From UBA2287 sp037442025 (lineage in GTDB: Bacteria > Bacteroidota > Bacteroidia > Bacteroidales > Tenuifilaceae), in contig JBBIRB010000018.1 in NCBI GenBank assembly GCA_037442025.1, positions 1 through 50,785 on the forward strand: a DNA stretch of 50,785 bases. Reading direction: 5' to 3'. The first letter of the stretch is position 1. Every line of letters starts with the position of its first letter. Both the position numbers and the translations under genes were made by a program. Below are positions 17,967 through 26,795 of the stretch, in pieces. The notes under the pieces are model-generated. The model was not told the DNA's origin, ran no database searches, and saw nothing but the letters and a program-made list of their open reading frames with translations.

Positions 17967-17996
17967 CAAATTTAAACTAAAAATTGGGTTCCAAAA
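17967..17996 (-). promoter_or_regulatory. Putative promoter of the mpl run
   Basis: The minus strand has TTTTG (17996-17992), 17 bp, then TAAATTTG (17974-17967), fitting the -33 and -7 boxes, although the spacer is two bases shorter than usual. The start site would be about 14 nt before the mpl ATG. Confidence 0.4.
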
Positions 17997-18200
17997 CTTT
18001 CATAAATTGCGAAAAGAAAAATACAATATTTTCCTTCTAGAATTATCACTATAAGTGTGTCGGTTTTAGAGAAAATGTACAATAGAATATTGTTGTCTTT
18101 TTTACTTAGACACTATGCAATAACGCTAATGGGATTAAATTGAAAACTTAAAATTAATCTTACAACGATAATGCTAAACAAAGAACCCCTTGTTTATTTA

Positions 18201-19160
18201 CTAACAGGTTAACTGTCGTTTTTTAAGTATTCGGTCTAAAGTATTTGTTATTAATGCTGAAAGGGGGTAATGCTGTTGCATACTGCGCTTAGTTTTTTGA
18301 AACTTCAATTCTATGGCTTTTTGGTTTTCTATGAAAACATCATTTTTAGTAAGTCGGTATAATAAAAAGTTCTTTTTATAGCAAACTGTCAAATTATTTA
18401 ATGTTTTCTTGTAAGTTTCAAATTTAAACTTCCTATTTAAAGGACCAAACATTTCAATAAAATGGGTGTGCTTTTCATCATTAATATTCATAAAAACACC
18501 ACCTACTTGCTGATTTGGGTGAACCCGGTAGTAAATTTTTTTATCTCGTAAAAAAGCAAATTTTTGCATACTCGAGGAGATAGTAGCAATCCATTCATCG
18601 TGATGAAACCATTCTGAAACAGGAAAAGGAAGAACTTCATTTAAAAATGATTTTTTTAAACACATTGTAGCGCCCGTTGCAACATTTACTAATTGGGTAA
18701 TTAGGGTAAAGTAGTTATATTCTATTTTCAATATTTCTAGCAAGTCAGGGATATCCCAAACAGAAGGACTGGATATGGTATTATTGTTTTCATCTATACC
18801 AAAACCACTTGACGCAAGAACTGCAAATTCGTTGTGTTTAGTAAAATAATCAATAAAGTCTTCAACTTTAGTAGCAACCCATAAATCATCCTGATCCGAC
18901 AAAAAAATAAATTCTCCATTACAAAGACTGAGCGCCTTTTCAAAGTTTTTTACACTTCCAAGCGTTGATTCATTTTTAAATACGTGTATTTTTGAGAACT
19001 TTGCTTTATACCGCGTAAGGATGTTTAAAGTATCGTCGGTTGATCTGTCGTCACAAACAATAATTTCATCAACTTGCATGGTTTGATTTAGAATGGAGTC
19101 AAGTTGCTGTTCAAGGAAACGCGAACCATTATATGTACACAGTGCTACTGATGTTTTCAT
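18201..19160 (-). CDS. Family 2 glycosyltransferase
   Basis: 319 residues, GT-A fold. The nucleotide-sugar domain starts VALCTYNGSRFLEQQLDSIL and has DDRSTDDT and the SDQDDLW motif (DxD metal site, about 88-94). The WFHHDEWIA segment (about 183-191) supplies the likely acceptor/catalytic acidic residues and resembles rhamnosyltransferase-type GT2 enzymes, but the donor sugar cannot be fixed. No membrane segment is evident. It is separated from mpl by 253 AT-rich bp without a gene and is set in the most AT-rich stretch of the window. A lone -7 match (TATATTTG, 19281-19274, minus) lies upstream. Confidence 0.88.
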   Translation of the reverse strand: MKTSVALCTYNGSRFLEQQLDSILNQTMQVDEIIVCDDRSTDDTLNILTRYKAKFSKIHVFKNESTLGSVKNFEKALSLCNGEFIFLSDQDDLWVATKVEDFIDYFTKHNEFAVLASSGFGIDENNNTISSPSVWDIPDLLEILKIEYNYFTLITQLVNVATGATMCLKKSFLNEVLPFPVSEWFHHDEWIATISSSMQKFAFLRDKKIYYRVHPNQQVGGVFMNINDEKHTHFIEMFGPLNRKFKFETYKKTLNNLTVCYKKNFLLYRLTKNDVFIENQKAIELKFQKTKRSMQQHYPLSALITNTLDRILKKRQLTC

Positions 19161-19506
19161 TTAAGTTTTAAAATTTCAACAAAAGGGAACATTCAAAAAG
19201 AATAAAAAATTGAACTATAATTGATATTCATGTGGCATCGCATTATTAATTTCACTCACACGAACAAAGCAAGCAAATATAAAATAAATTAGTCGTGTTT
19301 GTTTGCAACCATATAGTTTCATTAATTATTGCTTAAAAAAAGTATGTATTAATTAACAGATTTAAACTTAGTTGAATTTTAATCTTTTCAACTATCTGTT
19401 TATCTTTATGTTTCTGAAATATTAACTTTGAGCAATTTTTTAAAATCCCATCATCTAAAATCCTAAATTTTGAAATCGTTCATTTTTCAATTAACATTTT
19501 TTTCGC
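19161..19506. other. AT-rich divergent intergenic region, no gene seen
   Basis: 346 bp between two divergent glycosyltransferase genes. It is very AT-rich and has no convincing ORF, RNA or repeat. Two -7-like boxes occur, TATATTTG on minus (19281-19274) and TAACTTTG on plus (19423-19430), each pointing to the gene it would serve, but neither has a good -33 partner. Confidence 0.6.
19423..19430 (+). promoter_or_regulatory. Putative -7 box for the plus-strand glycosyltransferase
   Basis: TAACTTTG matches TAnnTTTG, 76 bp before the ATG at 19507. No clear -33 box. Confidence 0.28.
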
Positions 19507-20409
19507 ATGCTGGCTATAATAATACCTTTTTACAAAATTACATTTTTTGAAGAAACGCTTCACTCGCTTGCAAATCAATCCGATAAGCGGTTTGTAGTAT
19601 ATATTGGCGATGATAACAGTCCTGACGATTGCAAGGCTTTAAGTGAAAAATATAGTGATCTTATCAGCATTAACTATGTTAAGTTTAAAAGCAATTTAGG
19701 AGGACGATCTTTAGTTAAGCAATGGGTAAGATGTTATAACCTTATTGGGAACGAGGAATGGGTTATGTTTTTAGGAGACGACGATGTAATATCAAATCGT
19801 TATGTTGAAGATTTTTATAAGTGTTTACCAGACATTGAGCTTCAAAGCCTTAATGTAATTCGTTACAGTTCTATTATAATTGATAAGCTTAGTAACAGCA
19901 TATCGCACCATTATACTTTCCCGACATTGGAGTTGTCAACTACTGCTTATATAAATAAAGCAAAACAAATATCTAGAGCTTCATTATCTGAGCATATATT
20001 CCGTCGAAGCGCATTCGATCAGGTTGGCTTCTTCGACCTCCCCGAGGCATGGCACTCAGATGACTTGCTCATACTAGAAATATCGAAGTATGGGACTTTG
20101 TTCACAATTAACTCTTCTACTGCATATATTCGATATACAGACATGAGCGTTTCGGGACAGCGAGGTAATTGTGAAGGTAAGAATAAGGCAACTATTCTTT
20201 TTTTACTTTACCTTATTGGGGGAAAGTTACATTTGTTTGCAAAGAAAGAGCGAATATACATAATTTGGTACTACTTCAAAAAACTTAAAAATTTCCGATT
20301 GTTAAGCCCAAATAAAGTAATTGAAGTGCTAACTCTATTTACAAAAGTCATATTCAACTCCCCTGGGATCGTTAAAAAGCAGGTGGTTATTGAAGCGGTT
20401 AAGGGATAG
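19507..20409 (+). CDS. Family 2 glycosyltransferase (plus-strand, isolated)
   Basis: 300 residues, GT-A fold. It starts LAIIIPFYKITFFEETLHSL and has IGDDNSPDD and the DxD motif FLGDDDVIS (about 92-100), then AWHSDDLLI (about 179-187) as the probable acceptor-side acidic motif. The basic C-terminal third (about 240-300) looks amphipathic. It is the only plus-strand gene in a minus-strand glycosyltransferase cluster, and its 3' end overlaps the next gene convergently by 11 bp. It is AT-rich like its upstream neighbour, suggesting separate acquisition. Donor and acceptor unknown. Confidence 0.87.
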   Translation: MLAIIIPFYKITFFEETLHSLANQSDKRFVVYIGDDNSPDDCKALSEKYSDLISINYVKFKSNLGGRSLVKQWVRCYNLIGNEEWVMFLGDDDVISNRYVEDFYKCLPDIELQSLNVIRYSSIIIDKLSNSISHHYTFPTLELSTTAYINKAKQISRASLSEHIFRRSAFDQVGFFDLPEAWHSDDLLILEISKYGTLFTINSSTAYIRYTDMSVSGQRGNCEGKNKATILFLLYLIGGKLHLFAKKERIYIIWYYFKKLKNFRLLSPNKVIEVLTLFTKVIFNSPGIVKKQVVIEAVKG

Positions 20410-21196
20410 GTTTGCGGAAAGTTAATCGCCTCAAAATATTGTAGCTCTTTTTGAAAAGCGCATGCTCTTGAAAAAGTTGTATGGGATTATCAATAACACC
20501 ATCGTAAAGACTTCGATGCTTCTGAAAAACATACTTTCGTATGGATGCAATATTACTGTTAGCCACTTTATTATGCGATTTTTTATGGGTTCGGTAAAAA
20601 AAGTGGACCTTTTCAATTTTATATACATCGCCCCCCGACTTTAAAAGTTCTATCCAAAAATCCCAATCCTCCCTTCCATACCTTAAGTTCGGATCGAACC
20701 CATTGGTTTTATTGTAATCGGATCGTCTGAAAAGGGCTGAGCAGAAAATCATATTTTCAATTAAAAGCGATTTAAAGGAATAAACTGGCAATTCCCAGGG
20801 TTTATTTTTTCTTCCAAACATTCGAGCATTGCAATAAACCAACTTTATCTTGGGGTTTTTCTTGAGCACCTCAACTGCTTCTGATATATAACTTTTCGAT
20901 ATCAGGTCGTCAGCATCGAGCGGTAACAAGAACTCCCCTTGGCTTTTAGAAATAGCGATGTTTCTGGCAACGGAAGGCCCCGCATTAGCTTGTTTAAATA
21001 ATATAAATCGATTGTCTTTACTGCAAAACTCTTTAATTATTCGGGCAGAACGATCGGTGGAACCGTCGTCAACAATTATACATTCCCAGTTTAAATAATC
21101 AATTTCTAGCAGGCAACTGAGTGTTTGGAAAATAAATTTTTCTGCATTGAAGCAGGGTATAATAATCGACACCAAAGGGGTTATTTCGCTTTTCAT
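20399..21196 (-). CDS. Family 2 glycosyltransferase
   Basis: 265 residues. The classic GT2 start VSIIIPCFNAEKFIFQTLSC is followed by VDDGSTDRSA (about 43-52), ARNIAISKSQGEFLLPLDAD with the DxD motif LDADD (about 92-96), and RYGREDWDFWIELL (about 173-186) with the ED/W acceptor motif. It probably adds a sugar to a surface glycan; donor unknown. It is the last of five minus-strand glycosyltransferases behind dapD, 23 bp after the GT32-like gene. Confidence 0.9.
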   Translation of the reverse strand: MKSEITPLVSIIIPCFNAEKFIFQTLSCLLEIDYLNWECIIVDDGSTDRSARIIKEFCSKDNRFILFKQANAGPSVARNIAISKSQGEFLLPLDADDLISKSYISEAVEVLKKNPKIKLVYCNARMFGRKNKPWELPVYSFKSLLIENMIFCSALFRRSDYNKTNGFDPNLRYGREDWDFWIELLKSGGDVYKIEKVHFFYRTHKKSHNKVANSNIASIRKYVFQKHRSLYDGVIDNPIQLFQEHALFKKSYNILRRLTFRKPIP

Positions 21197-21219
21197 GTGA
21201 ACATAAATTTACTTTCGTT

Positions 21220-22002
21220 TTACCTATATGATGATGGCACAAACTTCAGCCTGCTAGAGTATAGCATCTTATTGTTATACTTTAAGCATAAAGGGTGAAA
21301 AATATGCCCCATTATGTACGCCCATGGAATTGGATAACCAGCATTTTTGCCAAAAGCATCGCCTGGATTTTTAACCAAATCGTCATAGAAAAAATCCATA
21401 CGCCTATGTAGTTCTGAGTACCATTCGCTTGTAAACGGTGTTTGGGGACGACAAATGAAGCTGCAATTCCCCAGCAAAAGGTGCCAATGCTTTTTCAGGT
21501 CGGTCCCCATATTCCCTTCTACCAAGGCTGCACCCCGCTTTCCTATTTCGCGGTAACCTACCACCCACTTATCGGGACTCGAGTCTAGCAGATCAAATGC
21601 TGGGCCCCAAGACCTATTAAATAATTTTATATCGGTATAGCCTCCGCCATAATGGTGCATAAGGTAGCATCGTAAATAGTCGGATTTTTGAATTAGCGAC
21701 AAATAATCGTAACCCTTGTGCAATGGATATTCGGGCAGAATGTAGTTAGGTAAATTATAAGGTGTAATAACCACAACCTCAATACTAATGGTTTTTATAA
21801 GGGCATCGAGGGCCCTGGCTCTATCGGGGCTCATTTCGTTGTTGCCTGTCCAGCAGCAATAAACTACTCGAGGAATCTCTTGAATCGCGTTAAATTCTTT
21901 CAGGTTGGGCTGATTTGAAACGAAATTCCCCGCATATCGCAACGCATCGTAATTGTACTTGGGCGAGGATATTCTCTTAAATAATGTTTTAATTTTTCCC
22001 AT
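21220..22002 (-). CDS. GT32-like capsular polysaccharide synthesis protein
   Basis: 260 residues. IPRVVYCCWTGNNEMSPD near residue 45 and the SDYLRCYLMHHYGGGYTDIK block (about 129-148) are the signature of the GT32/Caps_synth group, whose DxD motif binds the metal and nucleotide sugar. Here the position reads TDIK, so the second aspartate is replaced. A WAYIMGHIFHPL segment lies near the C-terminus. It sits between two GT2 genes with 29 and 23 bp spacing, supporting a role in the same glycan. Donor unknown. Confidence 0.82.
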   Translation of the reverse strand: MGKIKTLFKRISSPKYNYDALRYAGNFVSNQPNLKEFNAIQEIPRVVYCCWTGNNEMSPDRARALDALIKTISIEVVVITPYNLPNYILPEYPLHKGYDYLSLIQKSDYLRCYLMHHYGGGYTDIKLFNRSWGPAFDLLDSSPDKWVVGYREIGKRGAALVEGNMGTDLKKHWHLLLGNCSFICRPQTPFTSEWYSELHRRMDFFYDDLVKNPGDAFGKNAGYPIPWAYIMGHIFHPLCLKYNNKMLYSSRLKFVPSSYR

Positions 22003-22031
22003 ATGTTACTTACATTTTGTATATGTATTAA

Positions 22032-22961
22032 CTACTTCAAACTAGGTCCCTGGGATCGTCCGTTTCCGCTTAACGACCACCAAATTCTTTTAAAAACACT
22101 TTTTCTTATCGCCGTTTTTAGCATGGTGTTTTTGTAATCAACTTTAATTTCTCCCTCAAAGGGAAACCCTCTTCTTAAGAAGAATTTTGAAAAGGTTGCC
22201 GAAGTTATTCCCCATTTGTTTAAAAACTGCTTGCTACCATTATTCATTTTAATTCGTTTGGTCGATTTAGAACCAAAATGGTATACTCTGCTCTTATCAA
22301 CACCCTTAAAAAGCCTAACTCCTGCTTCGAACAGCTTCATTGAGAAATCTGGATCGGAATAAAGGCCAGGAAAGTACTCTATGCTATATCCACCTATCAA
22401 ATCCCAAATATCACGATGAACAATATTAGGGGGCCATGTAGCACCACTCCAGTCGGATGCAGAAATGCTCTCGAATTCTTTTAACAAATCGCTTTCGCGA
22501 AAATTTTCGGGGGAAGTACCATAATCGAATGGGGCCAGAATTCCTGGGTGTGGCGACTTTCGAGGCTCTATTGTGGTTGACGACAGAAAAAAGTAATTAT
22601 GCCCAATTGCCTCAATTTCCTTCCATAGTTCAAGGTCCCAATTGGGTAGCAAGTACATATCGTCGTTTAGGTATACAATGTACTCGGTTTTTACAAGAGA
22701 TCGGCAGGCATTAACCGCCCAACAAACGCCAACATTAACCGAACTATAGGTATAGTCGATCTTGTTATTTTTTACCCATTCGAGGGTGCCATCAACGCCT
22801 TCATTTACATGTATAATTATTTGATGCTCGAAATGCGAGTTTTTATTAATACTATCAATGCATAACTTAAGCATTTCGAGATTGTTCCATGTAGGAATAA
22901 TAATCGAAAACTTACTATTCATCCCTGTTTTTAAAGGGTGCCAACTTATCATGTCGTTCAT
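22032..22961 (-). CDS. Family 2 glycosyltransferase
   Basis: 309 residues from the ATG at 22961, 19 bp after the preceding stop. An ATG at 22922 (296 residues, starting MNSKFSIIIPTWNN) is equally possible; a start at 23009 would overlap the upstream gene and is unlikely. The GT-A domain has FSIIIPTWNNLEMLKLC, NEGVDGTLEW, and YLNDDMYLLPNWD with the DD metal site, and YFPGLYSDPDFSMKLFEAG as the acceptor-side motif. The length and motif order are those of GT2 enzymes of O-antigen/capsule clusters. Donor unknown. Confidence 0.85.
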   Translation of the reverse strand: MNDMISWHPLKTGMNSKFSIIIPTWNNLEMLKLCIDSINKNSHFEHQIIIHVNEGVDGTLEWVKNNKIDYTYSSVNVGVCWAVNACRSLVKTEYIVYLNDDMYLLPNWDLELWKEIEAIGHNYFFLSSTTIEPRKSPHPGILAPFDYGTSPENFRESDLLKEFESISASDWSGATWPPNIVHRDIWDLIGGYSIEYFPGLYSDPDFSMKLFEAGVRLFKGVDKSRVYHFGSKSTKRIKMNNGSKQFLNKWGITSATFSKFFLRRGFPFEGEIKVDYKNTMLKTAIRKSVFKRIWWSLSGNGRSQGPSLK

Positions 22962-22980
22962 TATTGCTGCTTTATTAACT

Positions 22981-23850
22981 TTACAATAAAGTATAATTTT
23001 TATACTCAAAAAGCCGATAACCAGTAATTTTTTCGAATGTAAACAGAACCCGATCCATGAAACTCATTTTAACTTTGGTTTCATCAATATCCACATTCCA
23101 CGAAATACCTGAAATTAAATTTCGCATACAGCTGGGGTGTGTGCCATCGAAACGTTTCACAGCATCTACTTCATTATAGCTAAACTTTGCCAACTCCGTT
23201 TCTTCTTTTTTAAGTTGTTCTTGGTTAAGATACAGCGATGCGAAGTTCTGCTGCTTAGCTACCATTACCGCTGGTGGCCTAACCCATCCGTAGTGATAGA
23301 TGTGTGCATCGATTTGCTTTACTTTAAGTTTCCTGTCGTCCTTTCTAAAACCCTGGGCATCTCGGTACGAGCGTATGCGCTTGTCGTTTCGAATTATTCG
23401 AATTTCGTGGCGATACCACTGGCGGTTTACCCCAATATATTCGTATGTCCCCCAAAAATGGTAGTACTTAAACAATAGACCCTCCACCTCAGGGTTGTCT
23501 TTCCACTCTGCCATTGCATTGCGAATGGCGGGGTAATCTTTCTCGTTAACTATCTCGTCGGCCTGTATGTAAAAGCACCAGTCGAAATCAGCTCCAATGG
23601 CATCGAAGGCTTTGTTGGTTTCAACGGCTAAAACCCTGCCGCCTTGGCGGAGCGACTGATCCCAAACCGTTTCGATTACCGATATTTTTTGAGGGTCGAT
23701 TGACTTAATGAGGCTCAATGTTTCGTCTTCAGAATTGCCAACGGCTACAACAAAGTGATCGCAAAGCGGAAGCACCGATTTAATGGACTCAACAACTGGG
23801 TAGCCATATTTTATGCCATTTCGAACAATTGTGAACCCGCAAACCCTCAT
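22981..23850 (-). CDS. Glycosyltransferase (GT2-like, QADE motif)
   Basis: 289 residues. It starts MRVCGFTIVRNGIKYGYPVV, then VAVGNSEDETLSLI, and has FYIQADEIVNEKDYP with an xADE metal-site motif (about 94-98) in place of DxD, as in a sub-group of GT2-like enzymes often seen in Bacteroidota glycan loci. HIYHYGWVRPP (about 188-198) is also characteristic of that sub-group. Its ATG overlaps the stop of the upstream GT2-GT4 gene in an ATGA, so translation is coupled. Donor and acceptor unknown. Confidence 0.83.
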   Translation of the reverse strand: MRVCGFTIVRNGIKYGYPVVESIKSVLPLCDHFVVAVGNSEDETLSLIKSIDPQKISVIETVWDQSLRQGGRVLAVETNKAFDAIGADFDWCFYIQADEIVNEKDYPAIRNAMAEWKDNPEVEGLLFKYYHFWGTYEYIGVNRQWYRHEIRIIRNDKRIRSYRDAQGFRKDDRKLKVKQIDAHIYHYGWVRPPAVMVAKQQNFASLYLNQEQLKKEETELAKFSYNEVDAVKRFDGTHPSCMRNLISGISWNVDIDETKVKMSFMDRVLFTFEKITGYRLFEYKNYTLL

Positions 23851-25808
23851 TTCGCTGGTTCTTTAGTGAGTTTGAGATACAATTCCATATGCCTTTGGGC
23901 AATAATTTCGTCGCTAAACTGCTGAGCATACTCTTTTCCTGAGGCTATCATTTTGTTTCGCATGTCGGGGTTACCGTTCAACTTAATGATGGCATTAGCT
24001 AGTTCCTCGTGATTCTCAGGGTCGATATATAAACTACTGGGGCCAGCAGCTTCGGAGAAGCAACCTCCAGTGCTGGTTATAACAGGAACCCCCGAAACCA
24101 AGGCCTCGAGTAGTGGAATTCCAAATCCCTCGAATAGGGATGGATATATGAAACATTCGGCATTTTGGTATACAATGGGTAACTGCTCGTTTGTTACTCC
24201 CTCGAGAAAAAATACATTTTTCACTTTGTTTGCCTGTAAATAGGGTTCTACCACTTTATGGTAATAATCAGCTTTGCGTCCAACCACAAGTAAAGGTAAC
24301 TCGATATTGAATTCGTGTTTAGCTTTTATTATGGCCATTAGGTTTTTGCGCTGCTCAATGGTTCCAACATAAAGTAGGTAACGAGGGGGCAACCCATGTA
24401 TTTGTTTAACTTCCTCGTGAAATGAAATAGGGTATTCTTTCCAAAACTGCGCTCCACAGCCTTGATGTATCACCTCAATTTTACTAGAATCGATGCCAAG
24501 CAAATCGACTAAATCGTTTTTTGTTTGATGGCTAATGGCCACAATTTTATGCGCAACGCGACATGCATGAACTATTTTCTTTCGGTAAATGTATGCATCG
24601 ATAGGGTTAAAGAAATGAGGGAAGCGAACGAAAATAAGATCGTGTACGGTTACAACCGTTTTAACTGAAGTTTTTTCAATTCCAAAGGGTAATTCGTGAC
24701 TCAAACCATGATACACCTCAACTTTTTCGCGAACTATATCGTTAACCATGTACTTGGAACGCCATAACGACCTGAAAAATTTAAAAATAAACCCGGAAGG
24801 TCCAACTACACGAAAATCCACCGTTGAGGTTAATGAAATTTTAGTTCGAAGTTTTGGTGTAAACAGAATGTAGCTGCTCTTGGGATATAGATTGGCAAGG
24901 GCATTAATAAGATTGCGGCTGTAATTACCCAAACCGCTGTAATTGAAAAAAGCCCTTTTGGCATCGAACCCTATGGCAATAGGTTTATGACCATTGTTGC
25001 TCCCCATATTTTTCGACTGGCAAACGTTGGGGAGCTTACCCTTTTCAATATTAGCTGCTTTTCGATAGATTCTTCGAAGTTTATAGTATTTCAAAAAGCA
25101 ATGAGCCGATAATAAAACGCTTACCGCAAATCCATCGAAGCCCTCAAGAAAACCCGTTTTAATAAAGTAGGAATGAAAAAAACGCCATGTAGGATGAAGA
25201 ATAAGCCTTCTATAGCTTGGCTTTATACCCAGTTTGAAATAGTCGTTTGCTGAAATAGTGCTGAAATGATTGATTTTTTGCAGATGCTCCTCATAGCTTT
25301 CGTAAAGCCAGTGAAGCAAGTTCCCCTTAAGCTTGCCAATTTTTGAGTTGGACTTCAATACTACGCGGTCGTGAGGGTTTATGCCCCCCCAACTAGCTTT
25401 GCGCCTATCAAAAAGTCTCAATTTACGCTCAGGGAATAGGCTAGTGTTATACATCCAGCGGCCACAGTAATTGTTGAGTCGTTTTACAACATACCCGTCG
25501 TACTGCCAATCGGATTTCACACGGAGTATTTCGTCTTTCAATTCAATCGAAAGAGCTTCATCGGCATCGAGTGAAAGGACATGATTATAAGTTACCTGTG
25601 CAAGAGCAAAATTCTTTTGCTCCTTATAACCTAAAAAAGATTGTTGAATGAATCGAACTCCGTAACGCAAGCAAATTTCCTGTGTGCCATCGGTCGAGTA
25701 GGAATCGACAACCACAATTTCATCAGCCACATCGAGCAATGAGCGGATACATTGTTCAATATACTTTTCCTCGTTATAAGTAATTATTACAGCCGATAGC
25801 CTTACCAT
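23847..25808 (-). CDS. Bifunctional glycosyltransferase, GT2-GT4 fusion
   Basis: 653 residues made of two enzymes. The N-terminal part (about 1-245) is GT2, related to the WaaE/KdtX type: LSAVIITYNEEKYIEQCIRS, VVDSYSTDGTQEI and LSLDADEALS (DxD-like). The C-terminal part (about 275-653) is a GT-B fold GT4 with GIGDAKR-like start FDAKRAFFNYSGLGNYSR, VTVHDLIFVRFP, LYVGTIEQRKNL and the FEGFGIPLLEAL signature (E-x7-E). No frameshift or stop separates the halves. Two linked sugar additions by one polypeptide are likely (inference). First gene behind dapD (33-bp gap), and it overlaps the next gene by 4 bp. Confidence 0.9.
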   Translation of the reverse strand: MVRLSAVIITYNEEKYIEQCIRSLLDVADEIVVVDSYSTDGTQEICLRYGVRFIQQSFLGYKEQKNFALAQVTYNHVLSLDADEALSIELKDEILRVKSDWQYDGYVVKRLNNYCGRWMYNTSLFPERKLRLFDRRKASWGGINPHDRVVLKSNSKIGKLKGNLLHWLYESYEEHLQKINHFSTISANDYFKLGIKPSYRRLILHPTWRFFHSYFIKTGFLEGFDGFAVSVLLSAHCFLKYYKLRRIYRKAANIEKGKLPNVCQSKNMGSNNGHKPIAIGFDAKRAFFNYSGLGNYSRNLINALANLYPKSSYILFTPKLRTKISLTSTVDFRVVGPSGFIFKFFRSLWRSKYMVNDIVREKVEVYHGLSHELPFGIEKTSVKTVVTVHDLIFVRFPHFFNPIDAYIYRKKIVHACRVAHKIVAISHQTKNDLVDLLGIDSSKIEVIHQGCGAQFWKEYPISFHEEVKQIHGLPPRYLLYVGTIEQRKNLMAIIKAKHEFNIELPLLVVGRKADYYHKVVEPYLQANKVKNVFFLEGVTNEQLPIVYQNAECFIYPSLFEGFGIPLLEALVSGVPVITSTGGCFSEAAGPSSLYIDPENHEELANAIIKLNGNPDMRNKMIASGKEYAQQFSDEIIAQRHMELYLKLTKEPAK

Positions 25809-25841
25809 GTATATAAAGAATTATAACAATCTTACTAATTT

Positions 25842-26657
25842 CTATACTGCTACGTTAAATTCCCTAAGCGCATCGTTAAGCGATGTTTTTAGGTCGGTTG
25901 ATGGTTTTCTTTCTCCAATAATTAATGCACACGGCACCTGAAAATCGCCTGCTGCAAACCGTTTGGTGTAGGAGCCCGGGATTACCACTTTGCGAGGAGG
26001 AACAAGCCCATTGTACTCAACAGCCATAGGGCCAGTTACATCGATTACCTTGGTTGATTGGGTAATAACTACATTTGCCCCTAACACTGCCTCTTTTCCA
26101 ACTCTTGCCCCTTCAACCACTATACATCGTGAACCTATAAAACAGCCATCCTCAATTATTACGGGCGAAGCCTGTACCGGCTCAAGAACGCCTCCAATTC
26201 CAACTCCTCCTGACAGGTGTACGTTTTTCCCAATTTGCGCGCACGAACCAACAGTTGCCCATGTGTCGACCATTGTTCCCGAATCGACATACGCTCCAAT
26301 GTTTACATACGAAGGCATGAGTATACTTCCCTTCGCCAAGTATGAACCATAGCGAGCTATAGCATGGGGAACCACTCTAACACCTTTCTGCTCGAAACCT
26401 TTTTTTAGGGGAATTTTATCGTGAAATTCGAAAGGCCCAACCTCAATGGTTTGCATTTTTCTTATAGGAAAGTAAAGTATAACTGCCTTTTTAACCCATT
26501 CGTTAACTCGCCACCCATCCTCTTTCGGTTCGGCCACTCGTAACTCTCCTTTGTCGAGCAAATCTATTACATTCTCTATGGCAACATGCATTTCGGCCGA
26601 TAAGGAACCTCCTCGGTTTTCCCATGCTTCTTCTACAATTCGCATTAAATCGCTCAT
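25842..26657 (-). CDS. dapD: 2,3,4,5-tetrahydropyridine-2,6-dicarboxylate N-succinyltransferase
   Basis: 271-residue enzyme of the succinylase route to meso-diaminopimelate and lysine, using succinyl-CoA. After an N-terminal helical domain, the left-handed beta-helix is visible as hexapeptide repeats (about 105-205), including PSYVNIGAYVDSGTMVDTWA and GVGIGGVLEPVQASPVIIED, hallmarks of DapD. The length matches. The glycosyltransferase run starts 33 bp downstream on the same strand, so dapD may drive it. asd from the same pathway is also in this window. Confidence 0.96.
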   Translation of the reverse strand: MSDLMRIVEEAWENRGGSLSAEMHVAIENVIDLLDKGELRVAEPKEDGWRVNEWVKKAVILYFPIRKMQTIEVGPFEFHDKIPLKKGFEQKGVRVVPHAIARYGSYLAKGSILMPSYVNIGAYVDSGTMVDTWATVGSCAQIGKNVHLSGGVGIGGVLEPVQASPVIIEDGCFIGSRCIVVEGARVGKEAVLGANVVITQSTKVIDVTGPMAVEYNGLVPPRKVVIPGSYTKRFAAGDFQVPCALIIGERKPSTDLKTSLNDALREFNVAV

Positions 26658-26681
26658 CCTATTTCAATTAAGAACAAACCC

Positions 26682-26689
26682 CAAAAGTA
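26682..26689 (-). promoter_or_regulatory. Putative -7 box for dapD and the glycosyltransferase run
   Basis: The minus strand reads TACTTTTG, fitting TAnnTTTG, 24 bp before the dapD ATG. No good -33 box is seen. Confidence 0.33.
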
Positions 26690-26763
26690 ACTGTTTTTCT
26701 CGATACTTCGACCCCTTACCCGTTTAAACTTACAACGCAGATCCCTGTCAAACGTTTTCCAGT

Positions 26764-26771
26764 TAAATTTG
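26764..26771 (+). promoter_or_regulatory. Putative -7 box for the S9 peptidase gene
   Basis: TAAATTTG matches TAnnTTTG, 24 bp before the ATG at 26796. No clear -33 partner. Confidence 0.32.
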
Positions 26772-26795
26772 CTGGCAACCCCAAATTAAATTGTC

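Noticed and set aside
17948..18200. Hidden small gene between mpl and the first glycosyltransferase
   Set aside because: The 253 bp are AT-rich with frequent stops in all frames; only the mpl promoter boxes could be picked out.
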